In this document: piece after piece, positions 41,363 through 50,541 of the stretch
How the letters are laid out: every line of letters begins with the position of its first letter
Numbering within the stretch: position 1 is the first letter of the stretch
The notes under the pieces: generated by a model
The model's input: the letters and a program-made list of their open reading frames with translations, nothing else
What the model was told of the DNA's origin: nothing
Database searches by the model: none
Source of the DNA: AEGEAN-183 sp045563675
Lineage (GTDB): Bacteria; Pseudomonadota; Gammaproteobacteria; Magnimaribacterales; Magnimaribacteraceae
Length of the DNA: 64,000 nt
Direction of reading: 5' to 3'
Assembly: GCA_045563675.1 (NCBI GenBank)
Contig: JBJLIX010000001.1
Span: 372,001-436,000, forward strand
Position numbers and translations under genes: made by a program

Positions 41363-41384
41363 AGGCGCCCACACGAATTACTTG
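41363..41384 (-). other. 5' arm of the 16S processing stem
   Basis: The 22 nt pair without interruption (three G-U pairs) with 39669-39690 on the other side of 16S. It therefore also proves that the transcript begins upstream of this point. Confidence 0.78.
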
Positions 41385-41395
41385 TTATAAAATTT

Positions 41396-41424
41396 AAAAA
41401 AACTCCCCTTTAGTAACTAAAGGG
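41396..41424 (-). terminator. terminator-like hairpin between tyrS and 16S
   Basis: CCCTTTAGT (41406-41414) and ACTAAAGGG (41416-41424) form a perfect 9-bp inverted repeat around one central base. On the minus strand it is followed after 3 nt by seven Ts (41402-41396). It can end tyrS transcription, but it also lies inside the rRNA leader if the promoter is the TATACT element upstream. Confidence 0.6.
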
Positions 41425-41459
41425 ACGCGCAGTATACATTATAAATATGCTTTTTATAG

Positions 41460-42659
41460 CTATTTTTTAGCTATTTTTATTCTTAAGAACTTCTTCTTTC
41501 CTACTTGATATAAATGTATTGAATTGAGCCCTATATTTACCTTGGGGTCATTAATCTTTTCCCCTTCAATCTTGACTGCTCCTTGGTTAATTAACCTCAA
41601 AGCTTCTGAGGTACTAACTGTCATCCCTGACTCCTTTAAAACCTTTGGTAGAGTTACTTCTTCAGGTTTTAATTTTAATATTATCTCATTAACTTCAGTA
41701 GGGACTTCTCCGAGCTGAAATCTCTTCTTAAATTCTTCTCTTGCTTTCATTCCGGAGCTATCTCCATGAAACCTATCTACAATCTCTTCAGCTAAAATAA
41801 ATTTAATGTCTCTAGGGTTTATGCCATCTTGTTCTTTTTGTTTTAGTTGGTTAATATCCTTTTCTGATTTGAAACTTAGAAGATGGAAATATTTCCACAT
41901 AAGCTCATCAGATATTGACATTATTTTTCCAAACATTTGATCTTTGTCATCCTCTATAGCAATATAATTTCCAAATGACTTTGACATCTTCTTAACACCA
42001 TCTAAACCTTCAAGTAAAGGTAAAGTAAAAACTGCTTGTGGATTCTGTCCATAAAACTTTTGAACCTCTCTTCCAAGAAGTAAATTAAATTTTTGGTCAG
42101 TGCCACCTAGCTCTACATCTGCTTTTAAAGCAAAAGAATCATACCCTTGAAGAAGGGGATAAATAAATTCATGAATAGATATGGGTTTATTTTGTAAATA
42201 TCTATTATTAAAATCATCTCTTTCTAGCATTCTAGCAACTGTTTGAACTGAGCAAAGCTCTATCAAATCCTGTGGCTTGAATTTATTCATCCACTCTGAG
42301 TTAAACCTTATCTCGGTTTTGCTTTTATCTAGAATTTTAAATACCTGTCTCTCATAAGTTTTAGAGTTCTCTTTTATTTGTTTATTGCTTAGTACAGGCC
42401 TTGTTTCATTCACTCCAGAAGGATCACCAACCAAACCTGTAAAATCACCTATAAGAAATATGACTTGATGTCCTAATTCTTGAAACGATCTCAATTTATT
42501 TAAGATAACAGTGTGTCCAAGATGAAGGTCTGGGGCGGTAGGATCAAACCCTAACTTTACTCTTAAGGGTTTCTTTTGGTTTAATTTTTTTTCAAGTTCC
42601 TTTTTAGGTATAACTTCTTCTGCTCCTCTAAAGAGCAGTTCTATTTCTCTTTTTTTCAT
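41460..42659 (-). CDS. tyrS: tyrosyl-tRNA synthetase
   Basis: Class Ic aminoacyl-tRNA synthetase of 399 residues, matching the TyrZ-type enzymes of Pseudomonas-like bacteria. The HIGH motif is DLHLGHT (44-50) and the KMSKS motif is KMSKS (224-228); the tyrosine pocket has [10 protein letters not shown]. An S4-like RNA-binding domain closes the protein ([19 protein letters not shown]). It attaches tyrosine to tRNA-Tyr. The gene precedes the rRNA operon on the same strand and is divergent from the M23 peptidase, an arrangement also seen in Pseudomonas. On its promoter side a TATAAT lies at 42675-42670. Confidence 0.95.
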   Translation of the reverse strand: MKKREIELLFRGAEEVIPKKELEKKLNQKKPLRVKLGFDPTAPDLHLGHTVILNKLRSFQELGHQVIFLIGDFTGLVGDPSGVNETRPVLSNKQIKENSKTYERQVFKILDKSKTEIRFNSEWMNKFKPQDLIELCSVQTVARMLERDDFNNRYLQNKPISIHEFIYPLLQGYDSFALKADVELGGTDQKFNLLLGREVQKFYGQNPQAVFTLPLLEGLDGVKKMSKSFGNYIAIEDDKDQMFGKIMSISDELMWKYFHLLSFKSEKDINQLKQKEQDGINPRDIKFILAEEIVDRFHGDSSGMKAREEFKKRFQLGEVPTEVNEIILKLKPEEVTLPKVLKESGMTVSTSEALRLINQGAVKIEGEKINDPKVNIGLNSIHLYQVGKKKFLRIKIAKK

Positions 42660-42768
42660 ATCTCTGCGTATTATAATCCGAGTTGATGAGATAAGTTTAT
42701 TTGTAGAATTAATCTTGGACTTATACTTTAATTATTAGTTAATATTCTTTGTTTATCCTGAGCAATTT

Positions 42769-44085
42769 ATGTTGAAACAGATATTAGAAAATATTATTCA
42801 GATTTATTCTAGATTTCCTAAAAAACATAGCTACTCACTAGTTATAGGTTTTTTACTTCTAATTATTATAGGAATTCTTTCAAATATAAAAATTGATACA
42901 TCTCCTCAAAAAAATGAACTCTCTAGCAATATCCCCTTAGAAGCTTTGATCTTGAAGGAGGAATCAATCCAAGAATCAGAAACCTCTTACAAGACAAGAA
43001 CAACTTTAATTAAACGCAATGACACTTTATTTTCTATTCTAAAAAGACTTGATGTTGAAGATGATAATATTATTAACTTAATTAACTCGCCTAATAGCCA
43101 CCTTCTTTCCCAGATAAAAATTGGAAAAAGCTTAGAAATTAGAACCAATGATTCTAATGAAATTATTACTCTAAAGTACATAAATGATTTTAAATCGGGT
43201 GTTGTAGCAAAAAGAAAGGAAGATAAGTATGAAATAACAAAGTATGTCTTAGCTACTGAAAAGACAAAAATTTACAAGAATGTGACAATTAATAATTCAT
43301 TATATGTAGATGGTCTTAAAGAAAATATACCAGACAGTGTAATTATGGATCTTGTTTATATTTTTGGCTGGGATATAGACTTTGCTCATGACATAAGGCC
43401 CGGAGATACATACAGCTTAATATATGAGGAAGTTCTTGTTAATGGAGAAAAAAAGTTAAATGGAGACATCTTGATTGCTGAATTTATTAATAACAACAAA
43501 AAATATACAGCCATAAGATACAAATTAAAAAAAGGCAAATCAGAATATTTCTCTCCAGAAGGAAGGAACGTAAAAAAAGCATTCCTAAGATCTCCAGTTA
43601 AATTCAGTTATATTAGTTCTAAATATAATTTAAAAAGGAGACATCCGATTTTACATAAAATCAGAGCCCACACAGGAGTCGATTATGCTGCAGCTAAGGG
43701 CACACCAATAAGAGCTACAGGTGATGGGACTATAATTTATGCAGGGCTAAAAGGCGGCTATGGAAATCTTGTAGAGATTAAGCACACGGAAGACTATTCA
43801 ACTAGATATGCTCATTTAAATAGATTTCAGAATTCTATTAAAGTGGGCAAAAAAGTTAAGCAATCAGATATTATTGGTTTTGTAGGAAAAACAGGAACAG
43901 CTACAGGTTACCATTTACATTATGAATTCAGAGTCAATGGCAAACATACTAATCCCTTAACTGTGAAATTCCCAAATGCTGATCCTATAGAAAAATCTGA
44001 AAGAAATTTATTTCAAATCTATACAAAAAGAATTTTATCTGAATTAAAGAACTTTCAACTGCTCAACCCTATACCGAATAGCTAA
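42769..44085 (+). CDS. M23-family peptidoglycan endopeptidase (MepM-like)
   Basis: A 438-residue envelope protein with an N-terminal membrane segment (about 23-40). A LysM/OapA-like region (about 75-150: TLFSILKRLDVEDDNI, LLSQIKIGKSLEI) is followed by an all-beta domain with IFGWDIDFAHDIRPGD, and a C-terminal LytM domain. Zinc ligands are H301 and D305 (HTGVDYAA) and H384 in HLH (382-384), so it should be an active endopeptidase that cuts peptide cross-links during growth. It forms a pair with anmK, 2 bp downstream; both act on cell-wall turnover. The same order occurs in Pseudomonas. Confidence 0.9.
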   Translation: MLKQILENIIQIYSRFPKKHSYSLVIGFLLLIIIGILSNIKIDTSPQKNELSSNIPLEALILKEESIQESETSYKTRTTLIKRNDTLFSILKRLDVEDDNIINLINSPNSHLLSQIKIGKSLEIRTNDSNEIITLKYINDFKSGVVAKRKEDKYEITKYVLATEKTKIYKNVTINNSLYVDGLKENIPDSVIMDLVYIFGWDIDFAHDIRPGDTYSLIYEEVLVNGEKKLNGDILIAEFINNNKKYTAIRYKLKKGKSEYFSPEGRNVKKAFLRSPVKFSYISSKYNLKRRHPILHKIRAHTGVDYAAAKGTPIRATGDGTIIYAGLKGGYGNLVEIKHTEDYSTRYAHLNRFQNSIKVGKKVKQSDIIGFVGKTGTATGYHLHYEFRVNGKHTNPLTVKFPNADPIEKSERNLFQIYTKRILSELKNFQLLNPIPNS

Positions 44086-44087
44086 AG

Positions 44088-45188
44088 ATGGGAATATATA
44101 TAGGTTTAATGTCAGGAACCAGTGTGGATTCTGTTGACTCAGTTGTAGTAGATTTTATAGAAAATAGTGTGAAAATAATTAATAAAAAATCTTACCCAAT
44201 TAAAGATGATTTAAAGAATAGAATATTTTCATCAGTTTATAGAGAAAGTATCAAACAGAAAGAAATAAAACTTTTAGATAAAGAGTTAGGGGAACTGTTT
44301 GGAAGAGCTGCTAAAGAGATTATTCAAGATTCATCTCTAAGTTTGGAAGATATTAAGGCCATAGGAAGTCATGGACAGACTATTAAGCATTCTCCTGAAG
44401 GACCTAAACCTTTTTCTTTACAAGTTGGAAGTGCTATGGAAATTACTAAAATTACAGGTATAAAAACTGTAACTAATTTTAGAGAAGCTGATGTAAAAGC
44501 TGGAGGGCAAGGAGCACCTCTTTCACCATTATTTCATCAAGCATTATTTAAGATGAAAGATATTTCTAAAGGTGTAGTGATTAACATAGGGGGCATTAGT
44601 AACTTAAGTAATATAAACCTAAAAACAAACCAAGTAACTGCTTATGATAGTGGTCCAGGAAATTGTTTAATGGATGCTTGGTCTAAAAGACATTTAAGTA
44701 AAAATTTTGATCAAGGAGGGGCATGGGCATCTAATGGTAAATATAATGAAAAGCTTTTAAATATTATGCTAGAGGACTCTTTTTTTCATACAAAAAACCC
44801 TAAGAGTACTGGCACTGAATATTTTAACTTAGAGTGGCTTGAGAAAAGACTAAAGGAGCTTTCAGAAGATATATCCAATGAAGATACTCAGGCTACTCTA
44901 TGTGAACTGACAGCAAAATCTATCTTTAATGAGCTAGTTAAAACAAACTCATTGAATAAGAAAATTTATATTTGTGGAGGTGGAATACATAATAAATTTT
45001 TGATCAAAAGGTTAGATCTTTTAATCGAAGGCAGGACTCTTTCAACAGAATCTTTAGGGATAGATCCTGATTTTATGGAAGCTATATGCTTCGCTTGGCT
45101 AGCAAAGCAAAGACTTAAAAACCGAGAGTTTGACCTTTCTTCTATCACTGGAAGTACAAGAAGAGTTATTTTAGGAGAAATCTCTTAA
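44088..45188 (+). CDS. anmK: anhydro-N-acetylmuramic acid kinase
   Basis: The 366-residue sugar kinase phosphorylates 1,6-anhydroMurNAc during cell-wall recycling. The N-terminus MGIYIGLMSGTSVDSVDSVV is diagnostic. Further signatures are AIGSHGQTIKHSP, TVTNFREADVKAGGQGAPLSP, VINIGGISNLS and AYDSGPGNCLMDAW, with a C-terminal KIYICGGGIHN. It starts 2 bp after the M23 peptidase gene, which supplies its substrate pathway. Its stop is 7 bp from the convergent erpA stop, leaving no room for a terminator outside the coding sequences. Confidence 0.95.
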   Translation: MGIYIGLMSGTSVDSVDSVVVDFIENSVKIINKKSYPIKDDLKNRIFSSVYRESIKQKEIKLLDKELGELFGRAAKEIIQDSSLSLEDIKAIGSHGQTIKHSPEGPKPFSLQVGSAMEITKITGIKTVTNFREADVKAGGQGAPLSPLFHQALFKMKDISKGVVINIGGISNLSNINLKTNQVTAYDSGPGNCLMDAWSKRHLSKNFDQGGAWASNGKYNEKLLNIMLEDSFFHTKNPKSTGTEYFNLEWLEKRLKELSEDISNEDTQATLCELTAKSIFNELVKTNSLNKKIYICGGGIHNKFLIKRLDLLIEGRTLSTESLGIDPDFMEAICFAWLAKQRLKNREFDLSSITGSTRRVILGEIS

Positions 45189-45195
45189 AAAGATA

Positions 45196-45543
45196 TTAGA
45201 TAGAGAAAGATTCACCACAGCCACAAGTAGTTATTGCATTAGGGTTCTTCACAATAAACTTAGATCCAGATAAATCCTCAACATAATCTATAGTTGATCC
45301 AGCTAGATACTGAAGACTCAAAGGATCAATTATTAAATTAGCTCCATCCTTTGATACTTTTGTATCCTCATCATCCATATCTTGATCAAAAGAGAACCCA
45401 TATTGAAATCCAGAACATCCTCCTCCTGTTACATAAACCCTTAAATTTATTTTACTAAGTTCTTTTGGGTCAGAAAGAGAGTGAATCTTTTTTACCGCTC
45501 CTTCGGTAAGATTTAATTTAGTAGGATTAAATATTTCAACCAT
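45196..45543 (-). CDS. erpA: A-type iron-sulfur carrier protein ErpA
   Basis: At 115 residues it has the length of ErpA/IscA proteins. The three cluster-binding cysteines are in GGGCSGFQYGF (C43) and TCGCGESF (C107, C109). It delivers 4Fe-4S clusters to apo-enzymes such as IspG and IspH. In Pseudomonas an erpA orthologue also lies near argC and anmK. It follows argC by 9 bp and is probably co-transcribed. ErpA rather than IscA is preferred because of this conserved neighbourhood and the absence of isc genes around it. Confidence 0.92.
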   Translation of the reverse strand: MVEIFNPTKLNLTEGAVKKIHSLSDPKELSKINLRVYVTGGGCSGFQYGFSFDQDMDDEDTKVSKDGANLIIDPLSLQYLAGSTIDYVEDLSGSKFIVKNPNAITTCGCGESFSI

Positions 45544-45552
45544 AATTAGATT

Positions 45553-46572
45553 TTAAATTAATCCGGTGTTCTGATCAAAAGCATAAAGTAAATTAAAACA
45601 TTCAACAGCTTGACCTGAAGCACCTTTAATTAAATTATCAATACATGAAGTGATAAGAATTTGATTCTTAATAGAGGACTGATGCACTGAAATTAAGCAA
45701 TCGTTAGTATTGGCAACTAATTTTAATTCAGGGGCTTCGTCAAGAATCTTTATAAACTCAGAATTTCTATAAAATTCTTTATAAATATTAGCAAAGCTAA
45801 AATTAATGGCCGAATTAAATTTAATATAAGCAGTTAGATATATACCTCTCTTTATTGGCAGCAATTGTGTAGTAAAACTTAAATCAAATCTTTGTTTGCT
45901 TGATGATTTAATAGTTTGCTGAATTTCAGGATAATGCCTATGGCCTTCAGTATTATAGGCTTTAAAATTTTCTAGCATTTCCCCTGAAAGGTTTTTTGAA
46001 GCTGCCCTCCCTGCTCCAGTCATACCCGATTTAGCGTCGATGATCATGCTATCAATTGGATGTTCAGATGTTAAAGTTGGCAAAACAGACAATAAGCTTA
46101 CAGTTGGATAGCATCCAGGAATTGCTATAAGCTTTGCCTTCTTAATTTCTTCTCTAAAAAGTTCAGGGAATCCATAAACTGAGTGTTGAAGATTTTCAGG
46201 GCTGCTATGTTTAAGTCCATACCAAGACTCCCAAGTTTTCAAATCCTTTAATCTAAAATCAGCAGATAAGTCTATTATCTTAATATTTTTGGCTAAAAAA
46301 TTATTTACTAAATTCATAGATACCCCGTGAGGAGTGCATAGAAATATCAATTCACAGTCATAAAAAATATCATCATTAGGAGGAACAAATTTGAGATCTT
46401 CCTCAATTAAGTTCTCTTCTTCAATCAAATCCTTTACATACTGACCGGATAATTGTCTTGAGCTTACAGCTAGTAGATTTGAATTTGGGTGCTTAATTAA
46501 TAACCTAAATAGTTCTTCTCCTGCATATCCAGAAGCTCCTATAATTCCTATTTTTACCTTAGATTTTTTCAA
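45553..46572 (-). CDS. argC: N-acetyl-gamma-glutamyl-phosphate reductase
   Basis: The 339-residue NADP-dependent reductase makes N-acetylglutamate semialdehyde, the step after ArgB. The dinucleotide loop is KIGIIGASGYAGEELFRLL (6-24), the catalytic Cys is in IAIPGCYPTVSLL, and the conserved HRHYPEIQQ follows at about 216-224. A strong promoter-like sequence with a 22-bp palindrome lies immediately upstream. Expression together with erpA is likely from the 9-bp gap. Confidence 0.95.
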   Translation of the reverse strand: MKKSKVKIGIIGASGYAGEELFRLLIKHPNSNLLAVSSRQLSGQYVKDLIEEENLIEEDLKFVPPNDDIFYDCELIFLCTPHGVSMNLVNNFLAKNIKIIDLSADFRLKDLKTWESWYGLKHSSPENLQHSVYGFPELFREEIKKAKLIAIPGCYPTVSLLSVLPTLTSEHPIDSMIIDAKSGMTGAGRAASKNLSGEMLENFKAYNTEGHRHYPEIQQTIKSSSKQRFDLSFTTQLLPIKRGIYLTAYIKFNSAINFSFANIYKEFYRNSEFIKILDEAPELKLVANTNDCLISVHQSSIKNQILITSCIDNLIKGASGQAVECFNLLYAFDQNTGLI

Positions 46573-46601
46573 GTTTACTAACCTAAATAGATGGGGCCGG
46601 C

Positions 46602-46629
46602 ATTATAAGTAATTACAGCAAGCTAACAA
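46602..46629 (-). promoter_or_regulatory. candidate sigma70 promoter of argC-erpA
   Basis: On the minus strand TTGTTA (46629-46624) and a consensus TATAAT (46607-46602) are 16 bp apart. They are followed by a GC-rich stretch, GCCGGCCCC, where transcription would start about 22 nt before the argC ATG. Confidence 0.5.
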
Positions 46630-46643
46630 ATAAATTTGTTTGC
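46622..46643. promoter_or_regulatory. 22-bp palindrome over the argC -35 box (possible operator or terminator of lpoP)
   Basis: GCTAACAAAT (46622-46631) and ATTTGTTTGC (46634-46643) match as an inverted repeat at 9 of 10 positions with two central bases. It covers the -35 of the argC promoter. It does not look like an ARG box. Confidence 0.4.
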
Positions 46644-46669
46644 CCTACCTTTGATTTAAATTTAGTTAT

Positions 46670-47110
46670 CTAGCTATTATTTGTATAAATACTCAGCAAA
46701 ACAACTTCCCAAGCAGAAGCTTCTTTATTTATTAGTCCTCTAGAAGCAAAAGCAGAAGACTCTTTAGCTAAGCCTTGTTCTAGTCTCAGATGAGATAGTC
46801 TTAAATAAACAGCACTTTCATTTTTAGCTATTCTAAGAGCCCTTTCTAAAAGGGAACTCGAGTTTGATAAGTCCCCTTTTTCCCAAAAATTATCAGCTTC
46901 AACTATGATTCTCTGAACTGAAGGTTTTTTTGCATTAATTTTGAGGATCTCATTCTTTAATAGCCCCATATCATCAGATAGAAGTTTAATTGAGCTTGAT
47001 AAAGCTTCAATTTCTAAATCTTTAGGACCCAATTCTTTTTTTTGTAGTCCAGAACAACTAATAAGAAAACACAAAGATAATGAAATTAAATAAAAACTAA
47101 TTACTTTCAT
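46670..47110 (-). CDS. TPR-type lipoprotein, probable PBP1B activator (LpoP-like)
   Basis: The 146-residue protein has a lipoprotein signal (FLISCS, Cys at residue 19), a coiled-coil-like stretch at about 32-60, and a C-terminal part with TPR-like helices (ADNFWEKGDLSNSSSLLERALRIAKNES and YLRLSHLRLEQGLAKESSAFASRGL). It should be anchored in the outer membrane. The gene starts 14 bp inside the 3' end of mrcB. In Pseudomonas a TPR lipoprotein, LpoP, activates PBP1B, so the same role is a reasonable inference here. Sequence similarity alone does not prove this. Confidence 0.65.
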   Translation of the reverse strand: MKVISFYLISLSLCFLISCSGLQKKELGPKDLEIEALSSSIKLLSDDMGLLKNEILKINAKKPSVQRIIVEADNFWEKGDLSNSSSLLERALRIAKNESAVYLRLSHLRLEQGLAKESSAFASRGLINKEASAWEVVLLSIYTNNS

Positions 47111-49406
47111 TTTTTCCTTCGATGACTTCTTTGATCTTACCTACTACCTTTGATTTATAGGAAATATCTTGACCCCTGCATTTTCTTCTATTTAACGGCA
47201 AGTAATCCGGTTCAGTACCGATTATATATGGTATTTGAATAGATGCTTTACAACCTCTTCCACTTAATAATCCATCTACAGAATCAATCCATTCAAATTT
47301 TACTTTAGAGGGTTGTTTTAATGATAAAGATAATGGATCCAAATCATTCATTAGTTTTTTCCATACTTGAAGAGCTCCAGTCCTTCCAGTAAGAGGAGAC
47401 TTCCTATTATCATCAAAACCTAGCCAAATCAAAGCTAGATACTCTCCTGCATAACCAACAAACCAGCTATCTCTCTGATCATCTGAAGTGCCTGTTTTTC
47501 CCCCAACATTCCACTTATTAATTATATTCTTTGAGTAACCTCTTGCAGTTCCATCAATGAAAGTTTGTTGTAATGCGAATTTTAATAAGAAAATTGGCTC
47601 ATTTCTAAATTTTTGTTCTATTTGTAATGGATATGAAAAAGATAAATCTTTGTTTTCATTTTCAACAGACCTAATGGAACTTAGAGGTGAAGAAAAACCA
47701 TTAGAAGCTATTGTTTGATAGGCCTGAATTGCTTCAAAAGGCGTAAGTTCGAAAGCTCCAACAAATAAGGAGGGATATTCTTTTATATTTCTTTTTATAC
47801 CTAATTTATTAAAGGTTTTATTCAATTTTGAATAACCGATTTCCATTCCAAGTCTTGTAGTAGCAATGTTATAAGATTCAGAAAGAGCTAGATAGAGAGG
47901 AACTTCTCCATGGAATTTTTTATCAAAGTTATTTGGTTCCCAAACCTCGCCATTATCTAGGTCTACAGAAAGTGCAGAATCATCTAAAATTGTTGAAAGA
48001 TGGTATTTTTCCTTTTCTTCTAAGGCAGCAAGATATATGAAGGGTTTTATTAACGATCCTATGGGTCTTAGTGCATTTATTGATCTATTAAAACCTGAGA
48101 TCTTAGTTTCTATATTACCTACAGTTCCTTTTATTTCTCCTGTAAAGGAATCAATGACTAATGCAGCCCCCTGAAGATCATTTAACCTTTTTCCATACCT
48201 CTTTATTAGTTCTTTCTTTGTTTCCTTTAAATTTGATTCAAGTAAGTCTTGAATGACCGGATCAAGATTTGTGATAACTTTTAATCCTTCTGTTCTAAGG
48301 TCTCTTTCTTTGAAATTTTTTCTTAGATCTAAAACAACTAGATCACTAAATGAAGGGTATTTAGAAATACTCCTATAAGAAGGCTGAATTACTCTAATTG
48401 GTTTTGATATTAGGTTTAAATATTCTTTCTTTGAAATTAAATTTTGATCTCTAATTTGCTCTAAAACTAGATTTCTTCTAGCTAAAGATCTATTGGGATT
48501 TCTTGAGGGGTTATAAATAGAAGGGCCTTTTAACATCCCAACTAATAAAGCTTTCTGGTCTATGCTTAAATTCTCTAATGTTGTGCCGAAAAAGAAAAGT
48601 GATGCGGAACCAAAACCATGTATTGCTCTCCTCCCAGATTGAGCAATAAAAACATCATTAACATATGCTAAAAGTATTTCATCCTTCGAATAATGTAATT
48701 CAATTAATACAGCAGCTATGGCCTCTTTAATTTTTCTTCTAATGGTCTGCTCTGAAGAAAAAAACAAGCTTTTTGCTAACTGTTGCGTGATGGTGCTGCC
48801 ACCTTCTTGAATACCCATAGCTTGGGTATTTCGAACTAAGGCCCGAAGGATAGCCTTAAAAGAGATTCCAAAATGATTAAAAAAATTTCTGTCTTCAACT
48901 GCAAGAATTATCTGTTTTAAGTCTTCAGGCACTTGAGAAGAATTAAGTAATAGACGTTCTTCAAAATGAGACGGATAAACACCTCCTATGGCCAAAGGTT
49001 CAAGTTCAAATAAATCTATAGGTATGTTGTCTCTTCTTCTAATGCTTTCAATTCTTTCATTAAGAATTTTTAACTTATATATCTCAGATTCATTATTTTC
49101 AAAGCCTCTGGTATAGATATTTAAAATATTCCCTGTAAAGGAATATTGACCAGGAGAATTTAGAGATCCAGAGACCTCTTCATAAGAAAGAATTTTTAAT
49201 TCTTTTTCTAAATGGTCTAAATTGACTCTACTGCCCTCAGCTAACTCTAGAGGCCTTGAGTAGATTTTTGCTGGAATTGTCCATAGTACCCCCTCTAGTT
49301 TATTAGTTACCTTGAAGTTAATAATAGCCACCATAGCAATAGCTACAACTATTAGTGCCGTTAAACAAATAAGGCCTAGTGAAGTTAAAGTTAACTTAAT
49401 TTTCAT
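47097..49406 (-). CDS. mrcB: bifunctional penicillin-binding protein 1B
   Basis: A 769-residue class A PBP with an N-terminal anchor (about 8-30), a UB2H-type regulatory domain (about 45-130, with YSRPLELAEGSRV and PGQYSFTGNILNIYTRGF), a GT51 domain with catalytic E171 in LAVEDRNFFNHFG and EGGSTITQQLAKSLF, and a transpeptidase with PIGSLIKPF, SESYNIATTRLG and GGKTGTSDDQRDSWF. It makes and cross-links peptidoglycan. UB2H is the docking site for lipoprotein activators, and one is encoded right after it. Having both PBP1A and PBP1B is normal for gammaproteobacteria. Confidence 0.94.
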   Translation of the reverse strand: MKIKLTLTSLGLICLTALIVVAIAMVAIINFKVTNKLEGVLWTIPAKIYSRPLELAEGSRVNLDHLEKELKILSYEEVSGSLNSPGQYSFTGNILNIYTRGFENNESEIYKLKILNERIESIRRRDNIPIDLFELEPLAIGGVYPSHFEERLLLNSSQVPEDLKQIILAVEDRNFFNHFGISFKAILRALVRNTQAMGIQEGGSTITQQLAKSLFFSSEQTIRRKIKEAIAAVLIELHYSKDEILLAYVNDVFIAQSGRRAIHGFGSASLFFFGTTLENLSIDQKALLVGMLKGPSIYNPSRNPNRSLARRNLVLEQIRDQNLISKKEYLNLISKPIRVIQPSYRSISKYPSFSDLVVLDLRKNFKERDLRTEGLKVITNLDPVIQDLLESNLKETKKELIKRYGKRLNDLQGAALVIDSFTGEIKGTVGNIETKISGFNRSINALRPIGSLIKPFIYLAALEEKEKYHLSTILDDSALSVDLDNGEVWEPNNFDKKFHGEVPLYLALSESYNIATTRLGMEIGYSKLNKTFNKLGIKRNIKEYPSLFVGAFELTPFEAIQAYQTIASNGFSSPLSSIRSVENENKDLSFSYPLQIEQKFRNEPIFLLKFALQQTFIDGTARGYSKNIINKWNVGGKTGTSDDQRDSWFVGYAGEYLALIWLGFDDNRKSPLTGRTGALQVWKKLMNDLDPLSLSLKQPSKVKFEWIDSVDGLLSGRGCKASIQIPYIIGTEPDYLPLNRRKCRGQDISYKSKVVGKIKEVIEGKNESN

Positions 49407-49472
49407 TTATCACTTGATAAAATTGTCTAATTACAACAGTCTACGTTTTTTAAAAAAATTTTGGACAAAAAA

Positions 49473-50474
49473 ATGAACTATGACATATGTTCTGTTGGTA
49501 GTGCTTTAGTAGATTTTACTTTTAGTATAGACAAAAGATATGAGAGAAATCTAATAAGCTATGGAATACCAAAAGGCTCCATGACTCTTATTGAAAGAGG
49601 AGATCAAGAAGCTTTAATCAAAGAATTAACAGAGATGGGTAAAACTTCTGATAAAGCTTGTGGAGGTTCTGGTACAAACTCTACAGTTGCAGCTTCTCTA
49701 TTTGGGGCTAAGTGCCATATGACCTGTATAGTTTCTGATGATGATCATGGGAGATTTTATATAGAAGATCTTTCATCTAATAATGTAAATCATACAAACC
49801 CACCGATTTCATCAGATCTTTCTTCTGGAAGATGTTTAGTTATGGTTTCTGATGATGCAGAAAGGACTATGTGCACTAATTTAGGAATTAACACAGAATT
49901 CAAAGCATCTGATTTAGAAGAAAAAATAATTAAAGCTTCTAATTATTTATTCTTGGAAGGCTATCTTGTTGCATCACCAAAAGGAATGGAAGTTTGCAAA
50001 AAGGCAGTACAGGCTGCAAAAGACAATAACACTAAAGTTTCAATTTCTCTTTCAGACCCTAATATAGTACATGCCTTCAAGGGTGAAATTAAAACTCTTC
50101 TAGATATGAATTGTGATCTTATATTCTGCAATGAAGATGAAGCTCTGGCTTATACTGAAACAGATGACTTATCAAATGCTTTCCAAATTTTTAAAGAAAT
50201 ATCACCTAATTTCTTAATCACACAAGGTTCAAATGGTTGTATAGGATTTGACGGAAAAAATGAATTCAATATTCCTGGAATTAAAGTGAATGCTATAGAT
50301 ACTAATGGTGCCGGAGACATGTTCGCTGGAGCAGTTTTATACTCTATTAGTTCAGGTTCAAGCTTAGAAAAGGGAGCTATATTTGGCTGCTACGCAGCTT
50401 CTAAAGTTGTAAGCAATGTTGGTCCAAGATTATTAAAAGAAGAATATTTTCAAATAAAGAATAATTTTTTCTAG
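49473..50474 (+). CDS. PfkB-family sugar/adenosine kinase
   Basis: I use the ATG at 49473 (333 residues), which gives MNYDICSVGSALVDFTFSID; a TTG at 49461 would add only four residues. It is a ribokinase-fold protein with the substrate signature CGGSGTNSTVAASLFGAKC and the catalytic DTNGAGDMFAGAVLYSIS (GAGD anion hole with the base Asp). It resembles the adenosine-kinase-like branch found in many marine bacteria. The phosphoryl acceptor may be adenosine or another nucleoside/sugar. It is divergent from mrcB and precedes dksA. Confidence 0.85.
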   Translation: MNYDICSVGSALVDFTFSIDKRYERNLISYGIPKGSMTLIERGDQEALIKELTEMGKTSDKACGGSGTNSTVAASLFGAKCHMTCIVSDDDHGRFYIEDLSSNNVNHTNPPISSDLSSGRCLVMVSDDAERTMCTNLGINTEFKASDLEEKIIKASNYLFLEGYLVASPKGMEVCKKAVQAAKDNNTKVSISLSDPNIVHAFKGEIKTLLDMNCDLIFCNEDEALAYTETDDLSNAFQIFKEISPNFLITQGSNGCIGFDGKNEFNIPGIKVNAIDTNGAGDMFAGAVLYSISSGSSLEKGAIFGCYAASKVVSNVGPRLLKEEYFQIKNNFF

Positions 50475-50498
50475 CTATTAAAAAAATATTCTGATAAA

Positions 50499-50527
50499 TT
50501 GCTGCGCGCTTAAAGAAAGCCTATATA
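50499..50527 (+). promoter_or_regulatory. candidate promoter of dksA
   Basis: TTGCTG (50499-50504) and TATATA (50522-50527) are separated by 17 bp, 15 bp upstream of the dksA ATG. Both hexamers are imperfect. The spacer begins with CGCGC. Confidence 0.35.
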
Positions 50528-50541
50528 AATATCATCTAATA

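Larger units (their letters stand above)
41261..41459 (-). promoter_or_regulatory. rRNA operon leader and promoter region
   Basis: The region between tyrS and 16S holds, in the direction of transcription, A/T tracts resembling an UP element (41440-41470), overlapping -10-like TATAAT (41443-41438) and TATACT (41436-41431) followed by a GC-rich GCGCG discriminator, a terminator-like hairpin, the 5' arm of the 16S processing stem, a GCGCCT/AGGCGC hairpin (41352-41368), and a weak boxA-like TTTCTTAAC. No good -35 hexamer was found. The promoter must lie upstream of 41384 because the processing arm has to be transcribed. Confidence 0.45.
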
